DNA of 9,572 nucleotides from Methylomonas sp. (lineage in GTDB: Bacteria; Pseudomonadota; Gammaproteobacteria; Methylococcales; Methylomonadaceae): positions 1 to 9,572 of the forward strand of contig JALSIU010000320.1 in NCBI GenBank assembly GCA_026989715.1, written 5' to 3'. Below are positions 1 through 6,532 of the stretch, one piece after another. The notes under the pieces are model-generated. The model was not told the DNA's origin. It saw only the letters and a list, made by a program, of their open reading frames with translations, and did not search any database. A program made the translations under genes and the position numbers. Position 1 is the stretch's first letter; each line of letters opens with the position of its first letter.

Positions 1-822
1 GACTTTGCAGCCGCATCTGATGGAGACGGCGATAGAAATATGATTCTCGGGAATAATATTTTTGTTACCCCAAGTGATAGCCTTGCCATCATCGCCGCTA
101 ATGCGGAACTTATTCCGGGATATGCTGGCGGCATTAGTGGTGTAGCACGCTCCATGCCGACTAGCCAAGCAGTCGACCGGGTTGCCAAAGCCATGGATTT
201 ACCTTGTTTTGAAACGCCTACAGGCTGGAAATTCTTTGGTAACTTGCTCGATGCAGATAAAATCACTTTATGTGGTGAAGAAAGCTTCGGTACCGGCTCC
301 AATCATGTCCGAGAAAAAGATGGTTTATGGGCTGTCTTATTTTGGCTCAATATTGTTGCTAAAAAATCTCAGCCCGTCCGCCAAATCGTGAGCGAACATT
401 GGCAAAAGTATGGCCGTGACATCTATTGTCGGCATGACTATGAAGCTGTAGAAACAGATATTGCCAATGGCATTATGGAGCATTTACGCGCCCAACTCGG
501 CGCACTAACAGGACACAGGTTCGGCACTTACCAAGTACAATATGCCGACGAATTTAGCTATACAGACCCTATTGATAACAGTATCAGCCAACAACAAGGC
601 ATCCGTATTGGTTTTACCGATGGATCACGTATTATTTTTCGCTTATCGGGCACAGGTACGGTGGGTGCAACCTTACGGATTTACCTAGAGAAATATGAAG
701 CGGATGCCAGTAAACATCATCAAGACCCTCAGGATGCGCTAGCAGAATTAATCGCACTAGCAGAGCAATTCTGCGAAGTTAAAAAACGCACAGGACGCAC
801 AGAGCCCAGCGTTATCACTTAA
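1..822 (+). CDS. pgm: Phosphoglucomutase (alpha-D-glucose-phosphate type), C-terminal half
   Basis: Interconverts glucose 1-phosphate and glucose 6-phosphate in the cytosol, linking glycogen and sugar-nucleotide synthesis to glycolysis. The frame is open from base 1, so the gene starts outside the window. The visible 273 residues are about half of the usual ~545. The metal-binding loop DGDGDR is at residues 7-12, the sugar-binding loop CGEESFGTGS at about 91-100, and the phosphate-binding loop RLSGTGTVG at about 214-222, close to the C-terminus as expected. These loops, with the TGWKFFGNLLD segment, fit the PGM1/Pgm alpha subgroup rather than the ManB/AlgC phosphomannomutases. An internal ATG at position 40 lies after the metal loop and is not the start. 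No frameshift or missing key residue is seen in this half. Stop is TAA at 820-822, followed by a hairpin. Confidence 0.95.
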   Translation, partial: DFAAASDGDGDRNMILGNNIFVTPSDSLAIIAANAELIPGYAGGISGVARSMPTSQAVDRVAKAMDLPCFETPTGWKFFGNLLDADKITLCGEESFGTGSNHVREKDGLWAVLFWLNIVAKKSQPVRQIVSEHWQKYGRDIYCRHDYEAVETDIANGIMEHLRAQLGALTGHRFGTYQVQYADEFSYTDPIDNSISQQQGIRIGFTDGSRIIFRLSGTGTVGATLRIYLEKYEADASKHHQDPQDALAELIALAEQFCEVKKRTGRTEPSVIT

Positions 823-1137
823 CGAACACACCTCACAAGCATCAGCGGACAAACAGTACCCCCGTTTGTCCGCATCACTCACCGCCCTATACTTCCTCAA
901 AATTCACGAATGATATTCAAAAATTTAGTGCATAAAACCCTACCCACGTCTCCTTTCAGTTACTAAAAACGTGAACAATATAACTTTGTACACTCATTTA
1001 TTTGCGTACCATAAATCACTCAACATCTCATCTTAGCAATAACATAAATTTTGATGAATGATAAAAATAACCCATTCCTAATTTTTAACACATTGGGTTT
1101 TATAAAGATAACAATATAAAGCAAGAGGAAATAAAGC
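823..1137. other. 315-bp AT-rich intergenic region before the ankyrin gene
   Basis: No coding frame is convincing here. Apart from the pgm hairpin, it contains an inverted repeat AACCCA (1069-1074) / TGGGTT (1094-1099) with a 19-nt loop. Two TATAAA boxes lie at 1101-1106 and 1115-1120, but neither has a good -35 at proper spacing. TTGGGT (1093-1098) is 16 bp before the second box, which would start transcription almost on the ribosome site. The promoter of the ankyrin gene is probably in this stretch but cannot be fixed. Confidence 0.4.
845..873 (+). terminator. Hairpin after pgm, possible terminator without a U-tract
   Basis: Perfect 10-bp inverted repeat: GCGGACAAAC (845-854) and GTTTGTCCGC (864-873) around a 9-nt loop, 22 bases after the pgm stop. 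The stem is stable and well placed for transcript termination or 3'-end protection. The sequence that follows (ATCACTCACC) lacks the T run of a canonical intrinsic terminator, so it may need Rho or simply stabilise the mRNA. Confidence 0.5.
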
Positions 1138-2223
1138 GTGAATAAGATCAACGAAATGAGCAGCCTTATCAGTAATGGCAGTTTAGAGCAATTAACAGCA
1201 TTGCTGGATCAGTCTCCTCAATTAGCCAACCAACTATTAGCAAACGATCATTTAACCCCCCCCACCACTCTATTATTATTGGCAATAACGTATCACCAAG
1301 TCGATAAAGTCGCATTATTATTAGAGCGGGGTTGTAAGCCGAATAAGCAACCTGAGAACCCTATTAGTAAGCTCATCAATTCCACAATCCTTACCCACTC
1401 TCCCAATAAGGAAATACTTAAATTATTGATTCAATACCAAGCAAAATTCCCTCATGACTATCGTAATTGCAAAGGCTTTATCACCCATGATCTAAGTAGC
1501 ATTTATCACCATGATAATGCCCGTTTCTTACAACTTATGATAGATATGGGCTTTGACCCCATCATCACCGAACAAATCGCCACAACATCAATTATTATGC
1601 AAGCTATTACGCAACGTAAAGGTGATAGTACGGCCGTTGCAGATTTATTATTGGATTTTGGCTGTTACTTTAATAATTCTGTCATGAATATCCCAAGGCC
1701 GATTGTGACTGCTTTCAATAATAAGCAATACCAATTTGTCACTAAACTGATTGATGCAGGTGCTGATACCGGCGGTATACAACAACACTTACTACATAGC
1801 ATTGCCGAAGAGCACCCGAATATACCTGAACACTTACTCAATTTACTGATTAGTGAAAAGTTCGATTTTAATGAAAAAGATTATGATGGCGACACCCCGT
1901 TGCACTTAGCATGCTATGCAAATAATATTAACTTTATCCATTACCTTCTCAATAAAGGCTGTGACATCAACGCACTCAACCATTGCGATGCAACACCGCT
2001 TTGTGCCGCCATCCAAAATAACCAAACAGAAGCGATACAGTTATTAATGGAGGCAGGTGCCAACCTTAACTTACCCAACAAAAAAGGTCGCAGACCACTA
2101 GATATCGCACTACTATTCCCGTCATTAAAAAGAATCAGTGTAGCATTGGCTAAAGCAGGCGCAAAATCAAGTTTAGAAGCACAAACCAACCCTCACTTAC
2201 ATCATGAAGTGGTTATCAATTAA
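1138..2223 (+). CDS. Ankyrin-repeat protein, 361 aa
   Basis: Predicted cytosolic scaffold for protein-protein binding; the partner is unknown. Three clear 33-residue ankyrin repeats occupy residues 250-282 (DGDTPLHLA core), 283-315 (CDATPLCAA core) and 316 to about 347 (GRRPLDIAL core), each ending in LL..G..N-like helices. The first 250 residues show degenerate repeats with the same helix pattern, for example VALLLERGCKPN near 58-69 and VTKLIDAGAD near 201-210. There is no signal peptide or membrane segment. The start is GTG at 1138, chosen because AGAGGA (1124-1129) lies 8 bases upstream; the ATG at codon 7 lacks such a site. A C8 run at codons 40-42 could shift the frame. The gene stands alone, with tRNA genes converging from the right. 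Ankyrin proteins vary widely between strains, so a role in regulation or host/phage interaction is only a guess. Confidence 0.88.
   Translation: MNKINEMSSLISNGSLEQLTALLDQSPQLANQLLANDHLTPPTTLLLLAITYHQVDKVALLLERGCKPNKQPENPISKLINSTILTHSPNKEILKLLIQYQAKFPHDYRNCKGFITHDLSSIYHHDNARFLQLMIDMGFDPIITEQIATTSIIMQAITQRKGDSTAVADLLLDFGCYFNNSVMNIPRPIVTAFNNKQYQFVTKLIDAGADTGGIQQHLLHSIAEEHPNIPEHLLNLLISEKFDFNEKDYDGDTPLHLACYANNINFIHYLLNKGCDINALNHCDATPLCAAIQNNQTEAIQLLMEAGANLNLPNKKGRRPLDIALLFPSLKRISVALAKAGAKSSLEAQTNPHLHHEVVIN
1256..1263 (+). repeat. C8 homopolymer inside the ankyrin gene
   Basis: Eight consecutive C bases span codons 40-42 (Thr-Pro-Pro). The surrounding DNA is AT-rich, so the run stands out. By reading the frames, loss of one C meets a TAA about ten codons later, and gain of one C also meets a TAA within about 15 codons. 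Slippage would therefore switch the protein off either way. Confidence 0.8.
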
Positions 2224-2427
2224 ACTGAAGGTAATTTCTATTCTAGTGCAGTGCACAATCACGACAATAAACAACTTAACCTAGCCTTCGGAAACAATAG
2301 CCAAGCTCGATATTCTTTGTAACAAATGCAAAATAGCTGGGTTAATGGCCATAAGTTTTGCAGGAAAAATACTTTAGGCTATTCTGAGGCTCATTAGCAA
2401 AGCTAAATGCTTTAAAAAATGAAATTA

Positions 2428-2502
2428 TGGAGCGGGAAACGAGGTTCGAACTCGCGACCCCAACCTTGGCAAGGTTGTGCTCTACCACTGAGCTATTCCC
2501 GC
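2428..2502 (-). tRNA. tRNA-Gly (GCC), distal copy
   Basis: A 75-nt cloverleaf with encoded CCA (2428-2430 on the reverse strand). The acceptor stem pairs GCGGGAA with TTCCCGC, the discriminator is U, the T-arm has GAGTTCGAACCTC, and the D-arm has AGCTCAGTGGTAGAGC. The anticodon loop TTGCCAA places GCC opposite 2468-2470. It closely matches enterobacterial glyW-type tRNA-Gly. It is the last tRNA of the cluster and is identical to the promoter-proximal copy. Confidence 0.98.
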
Positions 2503-2512
2503 ATGATGATGG

Positions 2513-2539
2513 TTTCTTTTCTTTCAAACAGAAAAGAAA
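2513..2539 (-). other. AT-rich hairpin in the tRNA-Cys/tRNA-Gly spacer
   Basis: TTTCTTTTCT (2513-2522) and AGAAAAGAAA (2530-2539) are perfect complements around a 7-nt loop. In the primary tRNA transcript this would form a weak 10-bp stem between the Cys and distal Gly units, possibly a processing landmark. It is purine/pyrimidine-tract DNA, so chance pairing is not excluded. Confidence 0.4.
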
Positions 2540-2548
2540 AAATTAATA

Positions 2549-2622
2549 TGGAGGCTGCGAGCGGAATCGAACCGCTGTAGATGGCTTTGCAGGCCACTGC
2601 ATAACCACTTTGCTACGCAGCC
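2549..2622 (-). tRNA. tRNA-Cys (GCA)
   Basis: A 74-nt cloverleaf with encoded CCA (2549-2551 on the reverse strand). The acceptor stem pairs GGCTGCG with CGCAGCC, discriminator U as expected for tRNA-Cys. The anticodon loop CTGCAAA puts GCA opposite 2588-2590, and the T-arm contains GCGGTTCGATTCCGC. The D-arm AGCAAAGTGGTTATGC resembles that of cysT. It lies between the two Gly genes, recalling the glyW-cysT order of enterobacteria. Its 5' end is only 6 bases from the T-tract of a terminator-like hairpin. Confidence 0.97.
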
Positions 2623-2628
2623 TTTAAT

Positions 2629-2659
2629 AAAAAAAGCCGTGCTATTGCACGGCTTTTTT
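2629..2659 (-). terminator. Strong intrinsic-terminator-like hairpin between tRNA-Gly and tRNA-Cys
   Basis: GCCGTGC (2636-2642) and GCACGGC (2647-2653) form a 7-bp GC-rich stem with a 4-nt loop. It is flanked by A7 (2629-2635) and T6 (2654-2659), so it reads as an intrinsic terminator on both strands. In the tRNA direction (minus) the U7 tract follows the stem and ends 6 bases before mature tRNA-Cys. It is placed to terminate transcripts of the proximal tRNA-Gly, or to act as an attenuator or processing site for the downstream pair. Confidence 0.8.
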
Positions 2660-2669
2660 GTATACCTTA

Positions 2670-2744
2670 TGGAGCGGGAAACGAGGTTCGAACTCGCGAC
2701 CCCAACCTTGGCAAGGTTGTGCTCTACCACTGAGCTATTCCCGC
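2670..2744 (-). tRNA. tRNA-Gly (GCC), promoter-proximal copy
   Basis: Identical in all 75 positions to the copy at 2428-2502, including the encoded CCA, the GCC anticodon (opposite 2710-2712) and the acceptor stem. It is the first gene of the tRNA cluster. Its 5' end lies 16 bases downstream of the -10 box of a consensus promoter. Confidence 0.98.
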
Positions 2745-2760
2745 CCTGTTTGAATTGATT

Positions 2761-2788
2761 ATTATAAGGGTTTCTTAATTCCTGTCAA
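2761..2788 (-). promoter_or_regulatory. Consensus sigma70 promoter of the tRNA cluster
   Basis: On the reverse strand TTGACA (2788-2783) and TATAAT (2766-2761) are both perfect hexamers, separated by 16 bp. The predicted start is near 2754, about 10 bases before the first tRNA-Gly. The spacer is one base shorter than the 17-bp optimum. The bases after the -10 are AT-rich rather than the GC-rich discriminator common in stringently controlled stable-RNA promoters. The -35 lies 3 bases from the stop codon of the upstream gene. Confidence 0.85.
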
Positions 2789-2791
2789 CAA

Positions 2792-3304
2792 TTACTTCAA
2801 ATTAACTGACAATGTCCAGCCTTTTACGCCGGCACGACAATCAGAGACAGCATCAGGAATCTCAACTTGAGCAAAAAGATTTTTCTTACCAAATGCCTCT
2901 TGAAAACTTCTAATCACAACCCGCGTACCTGAAGGTGCCTTACAAATCACATCCTCATCGTTATCAAATGAGGCCATTTGGCCTGGTATTTTCAAAATTT
3001 TCAATGACGTATCAGACAAGGAATTAGGGGCTTGTAATGTATAAGTCTGCCCCACTGAAAGAGCCGCCTGCTGAATATGCCCCGTTTTAGAATCACCACC
3101 CGACATAAAAAATATCCCTAATACAGCCACAATCCCTGCAATGCCGCCAAAAAACACCTTTGGATTTTCTTGTTTTAATTTTAACAAGGGAGGCAATGCT
3201 GCATCGACCGTGTCTTCAACGGCTTCTTCCACAGTTTCGACTGCATCTTCAACAGTTTCTTTAATATTTTCTATGACTTCTTCAGTTGACTTTTCTTCAC
3301 TCAT
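2792..3304 (-). CDS. Acidic single-pass membrane protein of unknown function, 170 aa
   Basis: I do not recognise the family. Residues 1-36 are strongly acidic with a heptad-like run (ETVEDAVETVEEAVEDTVDAA), probably an amphipathic helix or coiled coil. One membrane segment spans about 50-68 (FFGGIAGIVAVLGIFFM). Lysines at 42, 44 and 49 suggest a cytosolic N-terminus and a periplasmic C-terminal domain of about 100 residues. That domain is beta-rich, loosely SH3-like, with two cysteines (121 and 156) that could form a disulfide. Start ATG at 3304 has AGAGGTG five to six bases upstream. It follows the 527-aa gene after 66 bases and may be the last gene of the operon, or have its own promoter. 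The tRNA promoter begins right after its stop. Confidence 0.82.
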   Translation of the reverse strand: MSEEKSTEEVIENIKETVEDAVETVEEAVEDTVDAALPPLLKLKQENPKVFFGGIAGIVAVLGIFFMSGGDSKTGHIQQAALSVGQTYTLQAPNSLSDTSLKILKIPGQMASFDNDEDVICKAPSGTRVVIRSFQEAFGKKNLFAQVEIPDAVSDCRAGVKGWTLSVNLK

Positions 3305-3353
3305 GTGACACCTCTTTAATGTAATGTTCTTTTAATTTTTCTTATTATTAAAT

Positions 3354-3374
3354 CTAGTTGTTTATTGCAACTAG
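3354..3374 (-). other. 7-bp hairpin overlapping the stop codon of the 527-aa gene
   Basis: CTAGTTG (3354-3360) and CAACTAG (3368-3374) pair perfectly around a 7-nt loop, and the stem includes the TAG stop at 3371-3373. On the transcript it is followed by AUUUAAUAAU rather than a clean U run. It is at best a weak terminator or a partial barrier before the last gene. Confidence 0.4.
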
Positions 3375-4954
3375 GTGAAATCGTAACCTTTGTTGCTTGT
3401 TGTTGCAACCACTTGTTCTTCCAATTGGCGACAATCAAATTGCCAATAGCCCACACCAATATTTTTTCTATCCCGCAAAACGATCGGAAAATTATTATCA
3501 TTCAAATAAAGCCTGACAATACTCTGTTCTTTCAGCATAAAAGATTCAACAATCAACATACTACGCTCTTCAGCACCTTCAACCTTAATACCATAAATCA
3601 ATGCCTTGTATTTTTTATGCTCCCCTTCCTCAGGCATCATGCTATACATAACAACATGAGCACGGTGCGTCAAAAGCATAATCTCGAACTGAATTTTATC
3701 CGTTCCTTTTTGTACGCTAATTTTATTAACCACCCCAATTGAACGCTTATGTTCAGGCTGATTCGTTTTTCTAAAACTAATCAAACTCCCAATAGACAGC
3801 CTTCCCGGCTTATCAAAAGTACACATTAAAGCCGTTTTAGAGTCTGATTCCGCAAGGTATTCTTGTTCCGACTCATGCAGGCTCGCACTAGCAGCCGATT
3901 GCAATTCATAAGCGGCATCTAATCCTATCGCAAAATACCTGCTAAGCCTATCTGCAAATAACGCAGCCCCACTTAACCGCACTCCGCTCCAACGAGCCTC
4001 TAAATAAAACAATAACTCTATCGGTAAAGTCTCTACGCCACTTAACAACTCAACGCTACTATAACGACCTTCTACATCACTTTTTAGCTTTTCCTTTTTA
4101 GCCAGCACTTTATATAACTTTTTAAAGTTAATATAAAGCACTAAATCTTCTTTCAATTGCTCATTTTTTGCAATAAACCTTGGTGGCAAATCTTCATCTT
4201 GTAAAATAATGCACAAACAATCTTGCTCTTTTGTTGCTGTTTTTTCAAAAGTAACAAGCGGTGCCAATGTTCCTGAAAACTCATAAACCTGTTGTATTTC
4301 TTTAGGCATCAGGCCAGTTGAATCTGCCAAACTTAATAAAAGAATTTGCTTATAACTATCTTGTATAGAACCATTATGCTGCATCAAAGAGGCGATACTA
4401 ACAATTTTAGTCGTTTCTTTTTTTTGTTTTACTCCCAACTTGTATAAAGAATGTATATCTATCCACACCCACTCAGGTACCGGCAAACTCATGATATAAT
4501 GACTCATGACAATGCTACTAAGGCCTCTAATGGTACGCTGGATGGCTAGTGCCGCATGCTTTCCCTGAAACCAACCAATACCACGCTTTGTTTGATTCTT
4601 TACCACGATCCAATAAGCAATCGTGTATGCACGCTCCATCTCTACGAGAACATGATGAATTTTTTGTTCACTTTCACTCTTAGGAAAGCCTGAGTTCATT
4701 AACCTTGAACGCATATCACCTTCAATAATAAGATAGTGCGGCCGAATCAACTCCAAAAAGTCCATGCGCTGTTGCGCACTCATAATTAATTTATTACTCT
4801 CTAATATAAAATCATGCATTAAGCGCGTAGAAAGCCCTAAGTTAACAATAGGTAGTTCTTCTATCCACTGCGCCAATGCCGCTTCCTCATACAGCTTCAA
4901 GCGCACTGGATCTGCCTGTTGCTCAGGTATCACCAAATAAAAAGAGTTTCTCAC
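3371..4954 (-). CDS. Uncharacterised cytosolic protein, 527 aa, with beta-rich C-terminal domain
   Basis: Not recognised with certainty. There is no signal peptide or membrane segment. Residues 1-210 look alpha-helical (LYEEAALAQWIEELP, then a helix-rich stretch with GIGWFQGKHAALAIQR near 125-140). A middle lysine-rich part covers about 250-300. Residues 375-517 alternate as beta strands, with SIGSLISFR, SIGVVNKISV and a later FEIMLL. From memory this strand pattern (GxLIxxR, GVVxxI, ExxLL) resembles C-terminal barrels of large proteobacterial proteins annotated as PilZ-like, but the RxxxR and DxSxxG c-di-GMP motifs are absent. The start is GTG at 4954, supported by CGAGG (4964-4960) five bases upstream; the in-frame TAA at 4970-4972 excludes a longer protein. 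It lies 33 bases after the permease gene, so it is probably cotranscribed with the ABC genes; whether it takes part in that transport is unknown. Confidence 0.85.
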   Translation of the reverse strand: MRNSFYLVIPEQQADPVRLKLYEEAALAQWIEELPIVNLGLSTRLMHDFILESNKLIMSAQQRMDFLELIRPHYLIIEGDMRSRLMNSGFPKSESEQKIHHVLVEMERAYTIAYWIVVKNQTKRGIGWFQGKHAALAIQRTIRGLSSIVMSHYIMSLPVPEWVWIDIHSLYKLGVKQKKETTKIVSIASLMQHNGSIQDSYKQILLLSLADSTGLMPKEIQQVYEFSGTLAPLVTFEKTATKEQDCLCIILQDEDLPPRFIAKNEQLKEDLVLYINFKKLYKVLAKKEKLKSDVEGRYSSVELLSGVETLPIELLFYLEARWSGVRLSGAALFADRLSRYFAIGLDAAYELQSAASASLHESEQEYLAESDSKTALMCTFDKPGRLSIGSLISFRKTNQPEHKRSIGVVNKISVQKGTDKIQFEIMLLTHRAHVVMYSMMPEEGEHKKYKALIYGIKVEGAEERSMLIVESFMLKEQSIVRLYLNDNNFPIVLRDRKNIGVGYWQFDCRQLEEQVVATTSNKGYDFT

Positions 4955-4987
4955 ATCATCCTCGTTTTGTTATTCATACAAACGAAA

Positions 4988-5788
4988 TCATCGTGCCTTT
5001 CGTTGCATCATTCCTTTGGACGGGTTATAGCCTATGATAGCAAGTATCAAAAACAATATAAATGCACTTGCAGTATACACGGCAGCCATTTGATTAAGTT
5101 GTCCATACAATGCAAAGCGTATTAGTTCCACTGCCTGAGAAAAAGGGTTGTACTCTGCCAACGTATACAACCATTTACTCGCTTCCTGCAATTTCCACAA
5201 AGGGTACAATGCAGTAGACATAAAAAACATAGGAAAAATCACAAAGTTCATTACCCCAGCAAAGTTTTCTAGTTGCTTGATAAATGAAGACAACAACAAA
5301 CCTAACGCCCCCAACATAAGCCCAGTCAATACCAAGGCAGGCAACACCCATAAATAACCTTGCATAGGTGCCTGAATATCATAAAACCATGCAATGCCTA
5401 AAAAAACATACACTTGCAAAATAGATACACAAACACCAGCCAATAATTTAGCTAGCAACAAAAACCAGCGCGGCAAAGGGCTTACCAATAATATACGCAT
5501 ACTCCCCATTTCACGATCATAGACCATTGATAATGAGCTCTGCATACCATTAAATAGTTGAATCATCCCCATGAGCCCCGGTGTAATATAAACCTCATAA
5601 AGTATATAGGTCTCATACGGCGGAATGATAGCGATACCTAATGCCGCCCGAAAGCCGGCCGCAAAAATAAACAACCAAATCAAAGGGCGAACCAGTGCCG
5701 ATAAAAATCGTTCTTTCTGCTTAACAAAGCGCAACAACTCTCTAGAGACAATTCCCCACAAGGCAAACCAATAATGAAAAATACGCAT
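4988..5788 (-). CDS. pedC: ABC-2 type permease, PedC-like (PQQ alcohol dehydrogenase-associated)
   Basis: Membrane subunit of the ABC transporter encoded with the preceding ATPase gene. It has 266 residues with about six membrane segments (near 32-50, 64-80, 110-134, 146-168, 176-198 and 236-254). The ABC-2 hallmark after the second segment, REMGSMRILLVSPLPRW at about 93-109, is present, as is the NPFSQAVELIR element near 214-224. The last residues are basic and cytosolic. ABC-2 permeases normally export, yet this operon also encodes a periplasmic binding protein. That combination is typical of the set found beside PQQ-dependent alcohol dehydrogenases (pedC in Pseudomonas putida). ATG at 5788 lies 12 bases after the ATPase stop, with purine-rich AGGGG/AGGG upstream. 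The substrate is not determined by sequence; lanthanides or a chelate are the leading idea. Confidence 0.85.
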   Translation of the reverse strand: MRIFHYWFALWGIVSRELLRFVKQKERFLSALVRPLIWLFIFAAGFRAALGIAIIPPYETYILYEVYITPGLMGMIQLFNGMQSSLSMVYDREMGSMRILLVSPLPRWFLLLAKLLAGVCVSILQVYVFLGIAWFYDIQAPMQGYLWVLPALVLTGLMLGALGLLLSSFIKQLENFAGVMNFVIFPMFFMSTALYPLWKLQEASKWLYTLAEYNPFSQAVELIRFALYGQLNQMAAVYTASAFILFLILAIIGYNPSKGMMQRKAR

Positions 5789-5800
5789 TAGCCCTAACCC

Positions 5801-6532
5801 CTACTCCCCTTGAGTCAATTTAAAAAAAGCATCCTGAATACTATCGGTTGCAAGCTGTGCATTGATGGCAGAAGTAGTGCCTTGTGCTTGCATCACGCCT
5901 TGGTGAATCACAGCCAAATAATCCATCTCATTTATTTCATCCAGCAAATGTGTTGCCCAAAGGACAGCTAAATGGGTATCTTCCGTTAATTGATGTACAT
6001 GTTGCACGATTGATTGCCGACTTGGTACATCCAAGCCCACTGTCGGCTCATCCAGTAAAAGTATGCTAGGTTTATGCAATAATGCTCGAGCAATTTCCAC
6101 ACGCCGCCGATGCCCCCCATTAAGTTGCCTTACTATCTCTTTACGTCGCTCATACATCCCTAAGCGTTCTAACTGCTCCTGAATGCCCAATCTTGCCTTT
6201 TTACTACTCATACCTTGCAACGCCGCATGATACCGCAAATTTTGCTGTACACTCAAATCCAAATCTAATGTTGTTTGCTGAAACACAACCCCTAGTTGTG
6301 CCAATGCTTTTAAAGGCTGCTTTTGCACATTAAAGCCAGCCAATTCAATACAGCCTTGCCGATAATCATACAAACGCGTAATCAGCGCAAATAAAGTACT
6401 CTTACCCGCGCCATTTGGCCCCAATAAAATACAGCACTGACCAACATTAACCTCCAAGCTCACATGACGCAACACCTGTTTTTTACCATAAGCGAAACTT
6501 AAATCCGCAATTTTTAAGGCACATTCACTCAT
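5801..6532 (-). CDS. ABC transporter ATP-binding protein (PQQ alcohol dehydrogenase-associated)
   Basis: Cytosolic ATPase that powers the adjacent ABC-2 permease. From the ATG at 6532 it is 243 residues. Walker A GPNGAGKST is at 38-46, the Q-loop VVFQQ ends at 86, Walker B SILLLDEP spans 156-163, the D-loop GLD is at 166-168 and the switch histidine is H195. The signature is LNGGH (137-141) instead of LSGGQ, an uncommon form. The start is ATG at 6532 because it overlaps the propeller stop as ATGA. An in-frame TTG seven codons upstream gives no homologous residues. This tight overlap indicates translational coupling. It corresponds to the ATPase of the P. putida ped set (pedB, from memory). 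Domain order and motifs are complete, so the protein should be active. Confidence 0.93.
   Translation of the reverse strand: MSECALKIADLSFAYGKKQVLRHVSLEVNVGQCCILLGPNGAGKSTLFALITRLYDYRQGCIELAGFNVQKQPLKALAQLGVVFQQTTLDLDLSVQQNLRYHAALQGMSSKKARLGIQEQLERLGMYERRKEIVRQLNGGHRRRVEIARALLHKPSILLLDEPTVGLDVPSRQSIVQHVHQLTEDTHLAVLWATHLLDEINEMDYLAVIHQGVMQAQGTTSAINAQLATDSIQDAFFKLTQGE

Larger units (their letters stand above)
2425..2744 (-). repeat. 78-bp direct repeat pair (2425-2502 and 2667-2744) carrying tRNA-Gly
   Basis: The two copies are identical over the whole tRNA-Gly gene plus three bases beyond its 3' CCA, and diverge immediately outside. They are 242 bp apart and flank tRNA-Cys. This looks like a tandem gene duplication kept uniform by gene conversion. 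Recombination between the copies would delete tRNA-Cys and the terminator-like hairpin. Confidence 0.85.

Noticed and set aside
1069..1099. AACCCA/TGGGTT inverted repeat as a riboswitch or attenuator for the ankyrin gene
   Set aside because: A 6-bp stem with a 19-nt loop is weak and there is no further conserved structure; kept only as a note in the intergenic entry.
2342..2730. Open frames of 61 and 68 codons on the minus strand sharing the sequence VEHNLAKVGVASSNLVSRS
   Set aside because: They are translations of the tRNA-Gly and tRNA-Cys genes; the shared peptide is the duplicated tRNA-Gly read as protein.
2425..2744. tRNA-Gly repeats as attL/attR of an integrated element
   Set aside because: Only 164 bp with tRNA-Cys lies between them and there is no integrase; a gene duplication explains it.
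3365..3742. 125-codon plus-strand open frame
   Set aside because: Lies wholly antisense to the 527-aa gene, has no domain-like composition and no ribosome site; the minus-strand gene is far longer and fits its neighbours.
4955..4987. TCGTTT/AAACGA pairing between the permease and the 527-aa gene as a terminator
   Set aside because: Short stem, long loop and no U-tract; the downstream gene has a good ribosome site, so cotranscription is more likely.
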